From Zygnema cylindricum (lineage: Eukaryota > Streptophyta > Zygnematophyceae > Zygnematales > Zygnemataceae), in the NCBI GenBank assembly GCA_037447655.1, contig JBBHKE010000017.1:1-25292 (forward strand): a DNA stretch of 25,292 nt. The letters run 5' to 3'. The stretch's first letter is position 1, and every line of letters starts with the position of its first letter. The translations under genes were made by a program, and so were the position numbers. Positions 17,674 to 25,292 of the stretch are shown here, piece after piece. The notes under the pieces are model-generated. The model saw only the letters and a list, made by a program, of their open reading frames with translations, ran no database searches and was not told where the DNA came from.

Positions 17674-20600
17674 CTGTCAATATAACAAAGAAAAAAAAAA
17701 AAGGGAACAAAAAAAACAAAGAAAACAACGTGAAATTAGAGAATAACCACCGATTCACAAACGACAGAAAGTATGGAGGAAAGAGGGGAGAGGGAGAGAG
17801 AGAGGGAGAGAGAATAATCTCATCTAATTACTACACACTCTTTAGCAAAAATTGGAAAGAAGACTGGATATTTACCGAATGGAAAGAAGGCGTCACTGGC
17901 TACCACTGCCCCCTTAACTTCTTCTCCTGCCTTTTCCAAAGCAATATCCGTACTTTTTGCTCGATTAGGTTGACCACTTCCCATCCCAAGGAGACGTCCA
18001 TTCTGCAATTTTTCAAAAGAAACAATTGGTTTAAAGGATATTACAAAAACGTCTTTAGGCTTTTAAGACATCGCGCTAAGGTTTTCAGTAAAGGTTTTCA
18101 GTAAGTTTTCTCTAAAGTTTTCATTAAGGTTTCCAGTAAAGGTTTTCACTAAAAGTTTCCATTAAGGTTTTACTTGCTTCTGAGATTACAAATTGAGCTC
18201 TAAGTCATTCCCTCCCTCTATTTTCTCAGACCAAAAAAAAACAAAAAACACAGGTTTGAAATATTCCCAGAGGGGATCTCAGCCTTACTATTACTGCTAC
18301 TACTACTGTTACCGTGACTTATCTATTACCAATGAACCAAATCTATTTCCACTACTACTACCACTACCACTACTACTACTGCTACCACCACTACTATTTC
18401 TACCAATGTTACCACTACTGCCACTACTACTGCTACCACTACTATACTATTACTACCACTACTACTGCCACTACTTCTATTACCACTATTACAACTACTA
18501 CGACTACTACTACCACCACTATTACTACTATTACCACTACTACTACTACTACTATTACTACTACTACTACTACTACGACCACTACTACAACCACTACTAC
18601 CTGTACTACCACCACTACTGCTACCACTGCCAGACTGGGTTTTCCTAACGGAGGCCGGAAAACCTTATTAAAAATGCAGGATTTTACATAGATATTATAA
18701 GGTTTCTTTCTTTCACAGATATAAGTTTCTTGATCATATTGTCCCGTGCAGATATAGACTCGACAATGAGAACCGAAGGAATTTCTGTCCTTCTACAACC
18801 TACGACTACAAGCTTGACAAACAAACAAACAACCAAACAAACAAACTGCCAACCAAACAAACAAACTGCCAACCAAACAGACAAACAGAACAACACACAC
18901 GAGTGATTTGAGAACTCGAAAGTTGTTCATTATCGGTTTTTTTTTTTTCTTGGGCCTCACCTTGGCGACTGTAATTGCATTGCTTTTCACATGTTTTACA
19001 CACAACCAGGCGAAGCGAATATCGTCGATTTCCTCCGCTGTTGGGACTCGGTTCGTCACGAGTTTGAAATCAACATCATCGCCAGTTATGTCGTCCGCAT
19101 CTTGAAGAAGCCAGCCTCCTGCGATCTGGAAAAAACTAATTTTGGGTGAATTTAACTGATTGTAGGGGTGAGATTAACCATTCTTGGGTGTATATGGCCA
19201 ATTTTGGGTGAAATTAGCCAATAAAATTAGAAAAGGGAGGGGGAGAGAGGGAAGGGAGGGAGAAAGAAAAGGGAGAAAGTGTAAAAAGTAGTACTTCTTT
19301 TAAATCTCTCGTTATTTCAACCCTTCTACATTCAAAGTTTGAGATTCTGTAAAAAAACAAAAAAAAATGTTGATTACTTACCTGCCTGAGCGATCTCCGA
19401 CCTTTGGTGCTCTTTTGAGCTTCCAAAATTCGCAAAGTTTTCGATTTTCCTTTCAAAACTTCCAATCCCTTGGGACTATACGAAGGTGCGACCACAATTT
19501 CATAAAACATTCGACTATCTCCATCGACAGGGCTTCGAAATTCTCGAATTTCACGAGCCAATTCCTACATTTAGAGCAAGAATAACTTTAAATTAAAAAA
19601 AAAAAAAAAAAAAATGGCACTGTTTTGTAGTGCCCATATTTTACATTGCCAATTTTAAATTCACAAAAAAATCCGATTTCGAGGACATTGGAATTCTCGT
19701 GTTTCCCGGGCCAATACCTAAATTTCATTTCACAAGGTACACTTTCAATTCAAAAAAAAAAAACAATTTTATAATTATCAATTCTATCCATGATTGGCTC
19801 GGTTAAGTATGTAAAACAAAAAAAAGGAAAAACAAGGGGGTACAATTCTTCAATTGTGAATGACTTCTTGAGCCAACTCCTACATTTCACGATATTCATT
19901 TTCAAATTAAAAAACAACGCTTTTGCAAATTGCAAGTTTCAAACTCACACAAAAACCCATTTTGTAAGTATTAATTCTATCCACAATTGGCTCAATTAAG
20001 TACTTTTAAAGTTACATTTACGTTATAATGTAAGATCTTAAAACGCACTAATCCCAGTAACTTCCAAATCAAACCCCACAGCTCTCAAAAAGCACATACC
20101 ACCTTATAAGCCTAAACTCCCCCTCACCCAAACTGACCATGTTCAGTTACATTTGAGGTTAAAAACAACCAACCTCGGTAACTTCCACATTAAATGCCAC
20201 AATTCCTCCGAAAGCGCTTATCGGATCCGCTCGAACCGCCGTTCTATAAATTTCCAAAAGATTTTCCCCAGAAGCGACGCCACAAGGATTTGTGTGTTTC
20301 ACAATAACACAAGTGGGAGCAGTAAACTCCGAGGCACAGTTCCAAGCGGCATCGGCATCCAAATAATTGTTGTAAGACATTTCCTGATACATAAAAATTT
20401 TCTTTCCCTCCCTTTCTCCCCTCCCTCTCTTCTCCATTTTATAACATTTCCTATTTCCCTATAGTAATTTCCTCGTCCTCTCCCTCTCCCTCTCCCCCTC
20501 TCCCTCTCCCTCTCCCTCTCCGTGTTATACAAAAAATATCTACAATAATTTAACCAAGTTGGCGTCTGTTCCGGGTATTCCAATCTTAGGCTAGGATTCT

Positions 20601-23600
20601 TGTGCTAGTTCAGTTTCAGTTTTTGTGGTTTCATTTCAATTTTGTTGGCGCCTGTTGAACTTTGATTTTCAGCGGGTAATTTTCAGATTTTGGTATCTTT
20701 GGTGTTTGGTTCAAAAATAGAATACGAAATCACATAGAACATAGTATTGTATCTTCACTAAGTTTTATATCCTTAGTGTAGGTTTTTAGTTAGCTTAAGA
20801 AGTTTTCTCATAGTTACACCATGGATCGTTATTAATGTTAATAACACTAATTCGGTGCGATTTTATTTTTTTTTACCTCAGAACATAAAATAGCGTTAAT
20901 AATACTTCTAATTCGTCCATAACGCCAATGTAGTAAGCGGTTTAAAACCATCCACGTCAGTCGGACCTATTTTACATTTAATAACACTGGAGTAAACCCC
21001 ACATAATTTTTCTTATTAGCTATATACTTCTTAACGCTAATAGCAATTCACAGTGTACATCGCGAATTGCTATTAGCATTAAGAAATTATTAGTACAAGG
21101 ACTGTTTTAGTGTTAGTACTTCTATTTTGGGTCCAAGTGACGTGGACGATTGTGAACCACAATAATTAGCGTTAAGAAAAAAAACATTTAGTATTAATAA
21201 CGCTATATTTTCTAGGGGACAAACAGTCTCGTCATCTATAACTGTATATAGGGATAACTACCATCAAGCCAAGTAAAGTTTTCAAGGCACTACAACAAAC
21301 AACTGTCTTTTAAATGTTCTCAGGAATTGTCAGTCAAATTTTCCTTACCTTTCCATGGTGTTGAACTGCCGTTGCAATCCCTCCTTTTTCATTTTCTGCA
21401 ATAGATTTATCAGCATAAAAAGCCGCTTTTTGGTGTGGATTCTCTCCGTATCGAAGAGAAGATTTGAGCTCCAAAGGAATGGTCATTGCTGGAGGAGCCT
21501 CCCATTCTTTATCTGACACACCCAAAAAGAAAAGAAAATCATCGAAAAATACCTTAAAAAAAAACTCAAAATTGGCTATAAAGCACCCCATAATGTGTTT
21601 GTTAGAATTATTACCTGGTGAGGGTTTTGATTAGAACTAAAGCCACACATCAAATGGGTTATTGAAACACCTGTAAAAACTCATAAAAAATCATAAATAC
21701 TCGTAAAGACTCATAAACAGTTGTAAAGACTCCTGAACACTAAAAATCGGTGAATAAATTTGGTAAAGCCGTTCAGTATGTAAACTTTATGATTAAAAAT
21801 ATCACGCGCGTTGTTTTGTAAATAAAACCACTCGACAAATCAGTTGTGTAAACACCTATGAAAACTCATAGAACCCAGAGAAAAACCATCAAAAACTCAT
21901 AAAAGCTCATGAAAACTCATAGAAACCCAAAAACACACATAAACACTCTGAATTGGAGAAAAAATTGCACCACTGAGGCCGTTTCATTCGTAAATTTATG
22001 ATTAAAAAAATCACCTGTGTTGTTTTGCGACCAAAACCACTCGGCAACCGCCGAATCATAAGAGGCCACATGTTGAAAGGCTTTCCATGCAAGATATCTT
22101 CGAAAAGTTTTCGCAGCTTCTCCTCCCTCTCCACCTCCTCCTTCCCCTTTAAGAGATTCCAGAAGAGGAGTATAATCCTCCGGGTCTACGACAACATATA
22201 CGTGTTCGTGGTTCTGAGACATCCATTTGAAGATAGAAATCCGAGAGATCGACCGGGCGGATCGGATCTCGATCGTTGCGTGGAACAGACGGACGGTGGG
22301 ATCAGACAGGGATCCGAAGGTGGGAGAACGGAGAGGGATCAGACCAGATCGATTTGAGGAAAAAGAGAGAGAAAGAGAAAATCTGTACTTTCGCAGCGCC
22401 TCGAATCATTGCAGGGCCTCCAATGTCGATATTCTCGACGCCATTTTCAAAAGTAGTTCCTCCAATGGCAGTAACAGTTGCATAAAATGGGTAAAGATTT
22501 ACAACAACGACGTCAATTGTACCTGCATAAGATGAACGTTTTCTGAAATTTATTAATTTAAATAGCTTTGATACCACGTAATTCTCGTTCTGTGTTTGCA
22601 CCAGCAAAAGAGCCAAAGGAAATTCATGTTTCAGACGACAAAACTATTGTAAATTCTCGGAATGTTGACTGTGATTTTACTTTTTTCCTACATAAAGTAC
22701 CAAAAAAGTACCTTTTAAGTACCAAAAGTACAGAACTGTACAAGTTTCAGTCAACTACGGGAGATTTTTTTTTCTAAGAAACTCCTCAATTGTTTTTTTC
22801 AGTACGGAAGGATATGAAACTTTAAAAAACCCTTAAAAGTGGGCTTGCTATTGGTTTTGAAAACAACAACAGAACATGATTGACTTTGAACAGACCGACA
22901 AAAAGATAAAAAAAAAAAAATGGAACATAGAAACCCATCCTAAACTTTTGATAATGTAAATTCACAACATGAGGATGTACAAAAAAAATTAACATTTGAC
23001 GCAAATATAATAGTCCAAAAAAGTAAAGTTAGCTCTTTGTTCGGAGAAAACCCAGAAATACAGACTGACTGCCTTCGCAAACTAACAGAGGGAGAAGGTT
23101 GAGAGAGAGAGAGAGAAGAGAGTGAGAGAGAGAGAGAGTAAATGGATTCCATACCTATGGAGTGTTGGTTGAGAGCCTCCACATGGGAAGGGAGATCCCT
23201 TCGAGCCAAAATCCCTCCGTGGACGGCTGGATGAAGGGTTTTCACTCGGCCATCGAGCTGGAAAAAATAGTAGTGAAAGTTGACATTTTCAACAAAAAGT
23301 CAAAAAAATGGTTATTGATTACTCATCGATTACGAGTGAGTATTAGAGGGGAAAAAATAAAGTTTTACTCATCATTTTAAAAAAAAAAAGAAATTGACTA
23401 ACCATTTCTGGAAAAGAAGTAAGTTTTTCCACCGGAGTAACTTCGAATCCCGCTTGTTCGATGGATTTGGCGGTGCCACCTGTCGACACGAGAGCATACC
23501 TGCCCAAAAGAAAAATCATCGTTAAACGTTTTAAAGCTTACCAAACCATTTTCAAACTTTTTTACACTTTAAACTTTTTAAACTTTTCTAACCTTTTTTG

Positions 23601-23881
23601 GAAGATGGAAAGGACTACAAAAAACTAACCTATGAAAACAAAGCTATAACTTACTACACTTCAATAACTCTCACCCAAAAACTTTTGAAAAACTTAAATA
23701 AAAACGCACCCACAAATTTAAGCCAAATTTAATTAAAAAAATAAACTCAATAAAAACTCATACAAAAACTTTATTAAAAACTTAACTTGAATAAAAACTC
23801 ACCCAAGTTCTGATAGCCCTTTTGCGAGTTTCTCAAGACCAGATTTATCAGAAAGTGAAATTAGAGCCTGTTTTTTGGGCC
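17522..23881 (-). CDS. ATIC: Bifunctional purine biosynthesis protein ATIC/PurH (AICAR formyltransferase / IMP cyclohydrolase); first exon missing
   Basis: Catalyses the last two steps of de novo IMP synthesis: 10-formyl-THF-dependent formylation of AICAR, then ring closure of FAICAR to IMP. Eleven minus-strand exons join in frame: 23881-23803, 23499-23403, 23257-23155, 22522-22389, 22213-22015, 21512-21349, 20383-20174, 19564-19382, 19125-18961, 18002-17876, 17673-17522, giving 536 residues to TAG. N-terminal cyclohydrolase (MGS-like) domain: [45 protein letters not shown] and IENIDIGGP-type (VENIDIGGP). Formyltransferase domain: [92 protein letters not shown] and terminal TGVRHFRH. No break or missing core motif is visible. 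The exon at 23881 starts in phase 1, so an upstream exon with the ATG (and perhaps a plastid transit peptide, as in plants) is required and was not found. The sequence reads as plant type. Confidence 0.96.
17876..18002 (-). CDS. ATIC: ATIC exon, GSGQPNR and SDAFFPF
   Basis: Acceptor AATTGCAG|AATGGA, donor CATTCG|GTAAAT. It encodes [34 protein letters not shown] and ASDAFFPF, all standard PurH blocks. Confidence 0.95.
18077..18173. repeat. (AAGGTTTTCAGT)n short tandem repeat in ATIC intron
   Basis: Six or more imperfect copies of (T)AAGGTTTTCA(G/C)T. Confidence 0.8.
18285..18630. repeat. (CTA/CCA)n trinucleotide repeat in ATIC intron
   Basis: About 115 imperfect triplets, mostly CTA with CCA and TTA variants. 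They produce long Tyr-, Thr- or Val-rich chance frames on both strands. Confidence 0.95.
18816..18892. repeat. (CAAA)n / CTGCCAACCAAACAAACAAA repeat
   Basis: Two to three copies of a ~20-bp unit containing CTGCCAACCAAACAAACAAA, inside an ATIC intron. Confidence 0.85.
18961..19125 (-). CDS. ATIC: ATIC exon, KSNA motif
   Basis: Acceptor AGTTTTTTCCAG|ATCGCA, donor GCCAAG|GTGAGG. It encodes [37 protein letters not shown] and [22 protein letters not shown] carries the Asn that binds substrate in the formyltransferase. Confidence 0.95.
19382..19564 (-). CDS. ATIC: ATIC exon, EIVVAPSYS
   Basis: Acceptor CTAAATGTAG|GAATTG, donor AGGCAG|GTAAGT. It encodes [38 protein letters not shown] and [12 protein letters not shown]. 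Two decayed copies of its acceptor region lie in the upstream intron. Confidence 0.95.
19558..20010 (-). repeat. ATIC: Two decayed copies of the ATIC ELAREI-exon acceptor region
   Basis: CCAATTCCTA at the true border (19558-19567) recurs as CCAATACCTA (19711-19720) and CCAACTCCTA (19873-19882), with flanking exon and intron similarity. The inter-copy parts also repeat (TCTATCCA..ATTGGCTC at 19786 and 19977). Confidence 0.75.
20047..20200 (-). repeat. ATIC: Decayed copy of the ATIC MSYNN-exon 3' end (121-bp offset)
   Basis: GTAACTTCCACATTAAATGC at 20178 is matched by GTAACTTCCAAATCAAACCC at 20057. Similarity extends to both sides, but the copy has lost the donor GT. Confidence 0.65.
20174..20383 (-). 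CDS. ATIC: ATIC exon, MSYNN and KHTNPCG motifs
   Basis: Acceptor ATGTATCAG|GAAATG, donor ACCGAG|GTTGGT (a weak donor). It encodes [33 protein letters not shown] and [18 protein letters not shown]. The Lys-His of KHTNPCG are catalytic in the formyltransferase. A degraded copy of the 3' end lies 121 bp downstream. Confidence 0.96.
20471..20521. repeat. (CTCCCT)n tract in ATIC intron
   Basis: An imperfect hexanucleotide repeat 90 nt upstream of an ATIC acceptor. It is purine on the sense strand, so it is not a polypyrimidine tract for that exon. Confidence 0.9.
20826..21210. repeat. Diverged palindromic repeat units in ATIC intron
   Basis: A 20-bp inverted arm pair (CTTAACGCTAATAGCAATTC at 21030-21049 and its near-complement at 21064-21083, one mismatch) like the unit junctions of the 13958-14446 array, with further TTAATAACGCTA/TAGCGTTA pieces on both sides. 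Confidence 0.65.
21349..21512 (-). CDS. ATIC: ATIC exon, LRYGENPHQ motif
   Basis: Acceptor GGTGTGTCAG|ATAAAG, donor GGAAAG|GTAAGG. It encodes [38 protein letters not shown] and QHHGK. This begins the formyltransferase domain. Confidence 0.96.
21640..22060 (-). repeat. ATIC: Tandem copies of the ATIC NHEHV-exon donor region (209-bp offset)
   Basis: TTGTTTTGCGACCAAAACCA (22020) is matched by TTGTTTTGTAAATAAAACCA (21811), with the preceding TTTATGATTAAAAA and the following CACTCG.CAA also shared. A (AAAACTCATAA)-rich stretch follows each copy. Confidence 0.8.
22015..22213 (-). CDS. ATIC: ATIC exon, interdomain region
   Basis: Acceptor GATGTCTCAG|AACCAC, donor AACACAG|GTGATT. It encodes [20 protein letters not shown], a Gly/Glu-rich loop ([11 protein letters not shown]) and then [20 protein letters not shown]. 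The loop is again built from GGAGGA-like repeats. A decayed copy of the donor lies 209 bp into the following intron. Confidence 0.95.
22389..22522 (-). CDS. ATIC: ATIC exon, NLYPF and ENIDIGGP motifs
   Basis: Acceptor CTTATGCAG|GTACAA, donor GCGAAA|GTACAG. It encodes [20 protein letters not shown], then [19 protein letters not shown] and GAAK. These are core cyclohydrolase blocks. Confidence 0.96.
23095..23140. repeat. (GA)n tract in ATIC intron
   Basis: GAGA repeat 15 nt beyond the donor of the GRVKTLHP exon; pyrimidine on the sense strand. Confidence 0.85.
23155..23257 (-). CDS. ATIC: ATIC exon, GRVKTLHP motif
   Basis: Acceptor TTTTTTCCAG|CTCGAT, donor TCCATAG|GTATGG. It encodes [20 protein letters not shown] then [14 protein letters not shown](G). 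The Lys of RVKTLHP is a known cyclohydrolase active-site residue. Confidence 0.96.
23403..23499 (-). CDS. ATIC: ATIC exon, STGGT motif
   Basis: Acceptor TTTTGGGCAG|GTATGC, donor GAAATG|GTTAGT. It encodes [20 protein letters not shown] then [17 protein letters not shown] is the phosphate-binding loop of the cyclohydrolase domain. Confidence 0.95.
23803..23881 (-). CDS. ATIC: ATIC exon (first visible)
   Basis: Acceptor TTTATTCAG|GGCCC, donor CTTGG|GTGAGT. It encodes [20 protein letters not shown] then GLSEL(G), the start of the MGS-like fold. It enters with two bases of a split codon, so it is not the first coding exon. Confidence 0.93.
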
Positions 23882-24861
23882 CTGAATAAACAAACAGACG
23901 AAAAAACAAACCAAAAATATAAAACAACGGAAATCGTTAAAGCAAAAACAGGGGATAAAAAACCAGACGAAAGACAAGAAAACAAGAAAACACAAAAAAC
24001 AAAACGAACAACAAGAAGTCAGAAAAACAGAAAATGTTAAAACCAAAAAAAAAGGTGATAAGAAACAAAACGAAAGACAGAAATTGAAGGTAAATAACAA
24101 ACAAACGAGAAAAAAACCGTTACGTGAATCCCAAAAAAAAAGGATGAGAAACAAAACTCTCGGATATGTACAATTAAAGAAAGAAAAAAAGGCCAGATGA
24201 GCCCAAAAAAAAAAACAAGCAGACAAAGTAACAAACAAGTTAAGGACATCAACTAACTGATTATCATCATGTTATAGGTAAAAAAAAAAGAGAGGGAGAG
24301 AAAGAGAGAGAGAGAGATTTAAATACATTTAAAAGTAAATTTTACTCGAGAATCTACCTTGACTTGATGTTTATTATGCCTTGATTTTCCTTTTTCGTTT
24401 GTCTCCTCAAAAAACCTTTCTTTTCAATGGATATAAATTAATTTCGGTTTAAGTTAACTACCTAGGTTTCACTTTCACGCATCTTATTTGAACTTAACTA
24501 CATTATTTCCATTGTAACGGAAAATCAAAATTATGTTTCAGAAAATCAAAACGGTGTTTCCAAAAATCAAAATTTGGAAATTCAAAACTGTGAAAACTAT
24601 GATTCGGAAAATCAAAACTATGATTCGGAAAATCGAAACTAAATTTTGGAAATTCAAAATTATGCTTATGTTTCAGAAAACCAGCACTATGCTTCACAAG
24701 AACGATAGAACGAGAGGATTTCCTCCTAGAAATACATTTCCAACTCAACAAATGAGTCTTCTGAAGTCTTTTTAAATAAATAAAATACTACAATTTAACC
24801 AATTGCACAACATATTGCAACATAGAAACAACATATTACAACATACTGCAACCATATTAAA
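23882..24861. other. 5' region of ATIC: intron and possibly promoter, first exon not found
   Basis: AAAACAAAACGAAAGACA-like A-rich sequence (23890-24240), a GA tract (24287-24317) and a short tandem series of CGGAAAATCAAAACTATGATT units (24520-24680, each shown part under 21 bases). No convincing ATG exon ending in phase 1 was found. Confidence 0.5.
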
Positions 24862-24867
24862 ACAAAT

Positions 24868-25062
24868 TACACTGTGTATCGCTGTTAGCATTTATGTTTT
24901 TCCCAGCCTTTAAACTCATTTTTCTCCAAGCACACTTGTCAAATTATTAATCTGAAAATTGGGATGGAAAGGTAAGTTCTTTATCTTTCAATTGGCAGTC
25001 TCAAACACAAAATCCAACGAGTGTGAACCGAGAAAAGTTGATTTAAATGGCGAAACAATTTT
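24868..25062 (+). repeat. Palindromic repeat unit E (diverged copy)
   Basis: CACTGTGTATCGCTGTTAGC, TTTCTCCAAGCACACTTGTC, a centre like units A-D (AAAGGTAAGTTCTTTATCTT) and the mirrored arm CGAGTGTGAACCGAGAAAAG. The right terminal arm is missing. Confidence 0.7.
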
Positions 25063-25292
25063 TAGTGGTGAAATAAACGTAGTGACATAATTTTAGTGGC
25101 AACAGAATTTTAGCGGCGAATATATTTCGTAGCGAAATAATTTTAGAAGCAAAAAAAAAAAATACAAACAGCAATAAACTGGGTAGCATATTAATAATTC
25201 TAAATAAACATGTTAAATTAAAATACAAAAGATAATGGCGTTGAAAAAACAATGAAAATAGTATCTAACTCAAATTCACATCTCTATATGAA

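Noticed and set aside
18193-18691. Tyr-rich, Thr-rich and Val-rich frames
   Set aside because: Translation of a (CTA/CCA)n triplet tract inside an ATIC intron.
18816-18892. Regularly spaced direct repeats as a CRISPR-like array
   Set aside because: Low-complexity CAAA repeat in a eukaryotic intron, no unique spacers.
23861-24252. Phe/Cys-rich minus-strand frames resembling membrane segments
   Set aside because: They arise from A-rich intron sequence read as T-rich codons and run into the ATIC exon in the wrong frame.
24473-24482. Tiny candidate ATIC first exon (ATG plus seven bases, phase 1)
   Set aside because: The phase fits the next exon, but the donor (A|GTGAAA) is weak, the exon would be 10 nt, and similar short ATG-donor pairs occur by chance.
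24503-24751. 82-codon minus-strand frame that could look like a transit peptide
   Set aside because: It begins at TTG, not ATG, and most of it is a short tandem repeat (FDFPNHS-type units).

Overview
This is an AT-rich nuclear genomic window from a eukaryote. Genes are split by many GT-AG introns, the standard genetic code is used (TAA and TAG both act as stops), and simple repeats are abundant: (CTCCCT)n/(GGGAGA)n, poly(A), (TA)n and (CTA)n. The ATIC protein reads, from memory of the family, most like the land-plant type enzyme. I therefore lean towards the green lineage or another plastid-bearing alga, but this is inference, not proof.

Layout. (1) 1-3836, + strand: a METTL22-type lysine methyltransferase gene. 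Six exons are well supported and join in frame; a seventh, 5'-most exon at 19-70 is a plausible candidate. (2) 4444-9635, - strand: a complete seven-exon gene for a BMT5-like (DUF2431) rRNA uridine methyltransferase of 324 residues, converging on METTL22 with about 600 bp between stop codons. Its large intron 5 holds a Ty1/copia-like gag remnant and very long purine/pyrimidine tracts. (3) 9636-17521: no host gene found. It holds a promoter-proximal cluster of CGCACG palindromes, then a tandem array of ~200-bp palindromic repeat units invaded by three terminal-inverted-repeat DNA elements (10264-13957, 14447-15250, 15370-16143), each flanked by a 3-bp TTA/TAA duplication as in PIF/Harbinger elements. 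(4) 17522-23881 and beyond, - strand: eleven exons of the bifunctional purine biosynthesis enzyme ATIC (AICAR formyltransferase / IMP cyclohydrolase), 536 residues to the stop. Its first exon (start codon and any targeting peptide) was not found and may lie beyond the right edge.

The genes are not an operon. ATIC makes IMP; the other two are methyltransferases acting on protein and on rRNA.

The most unusual pattern is that at least six introns, in all three genes, contain decayed tandem copies ('echoes') of the neighbouring exon/intron boundary, with periods of about 110 to 210 bp. The clearest is BMT5 exon 6, with three copies at exactly 133-bp spacing, of which only the last is intact. A second theme is that the same simple repeats that fill the introns are also translated: an RGG-type N-terminus in BMT5, a Glu/Gly/Arg block inside the METTL22 domain, and possibly an Arg/Glu N-terminus of METTL22.
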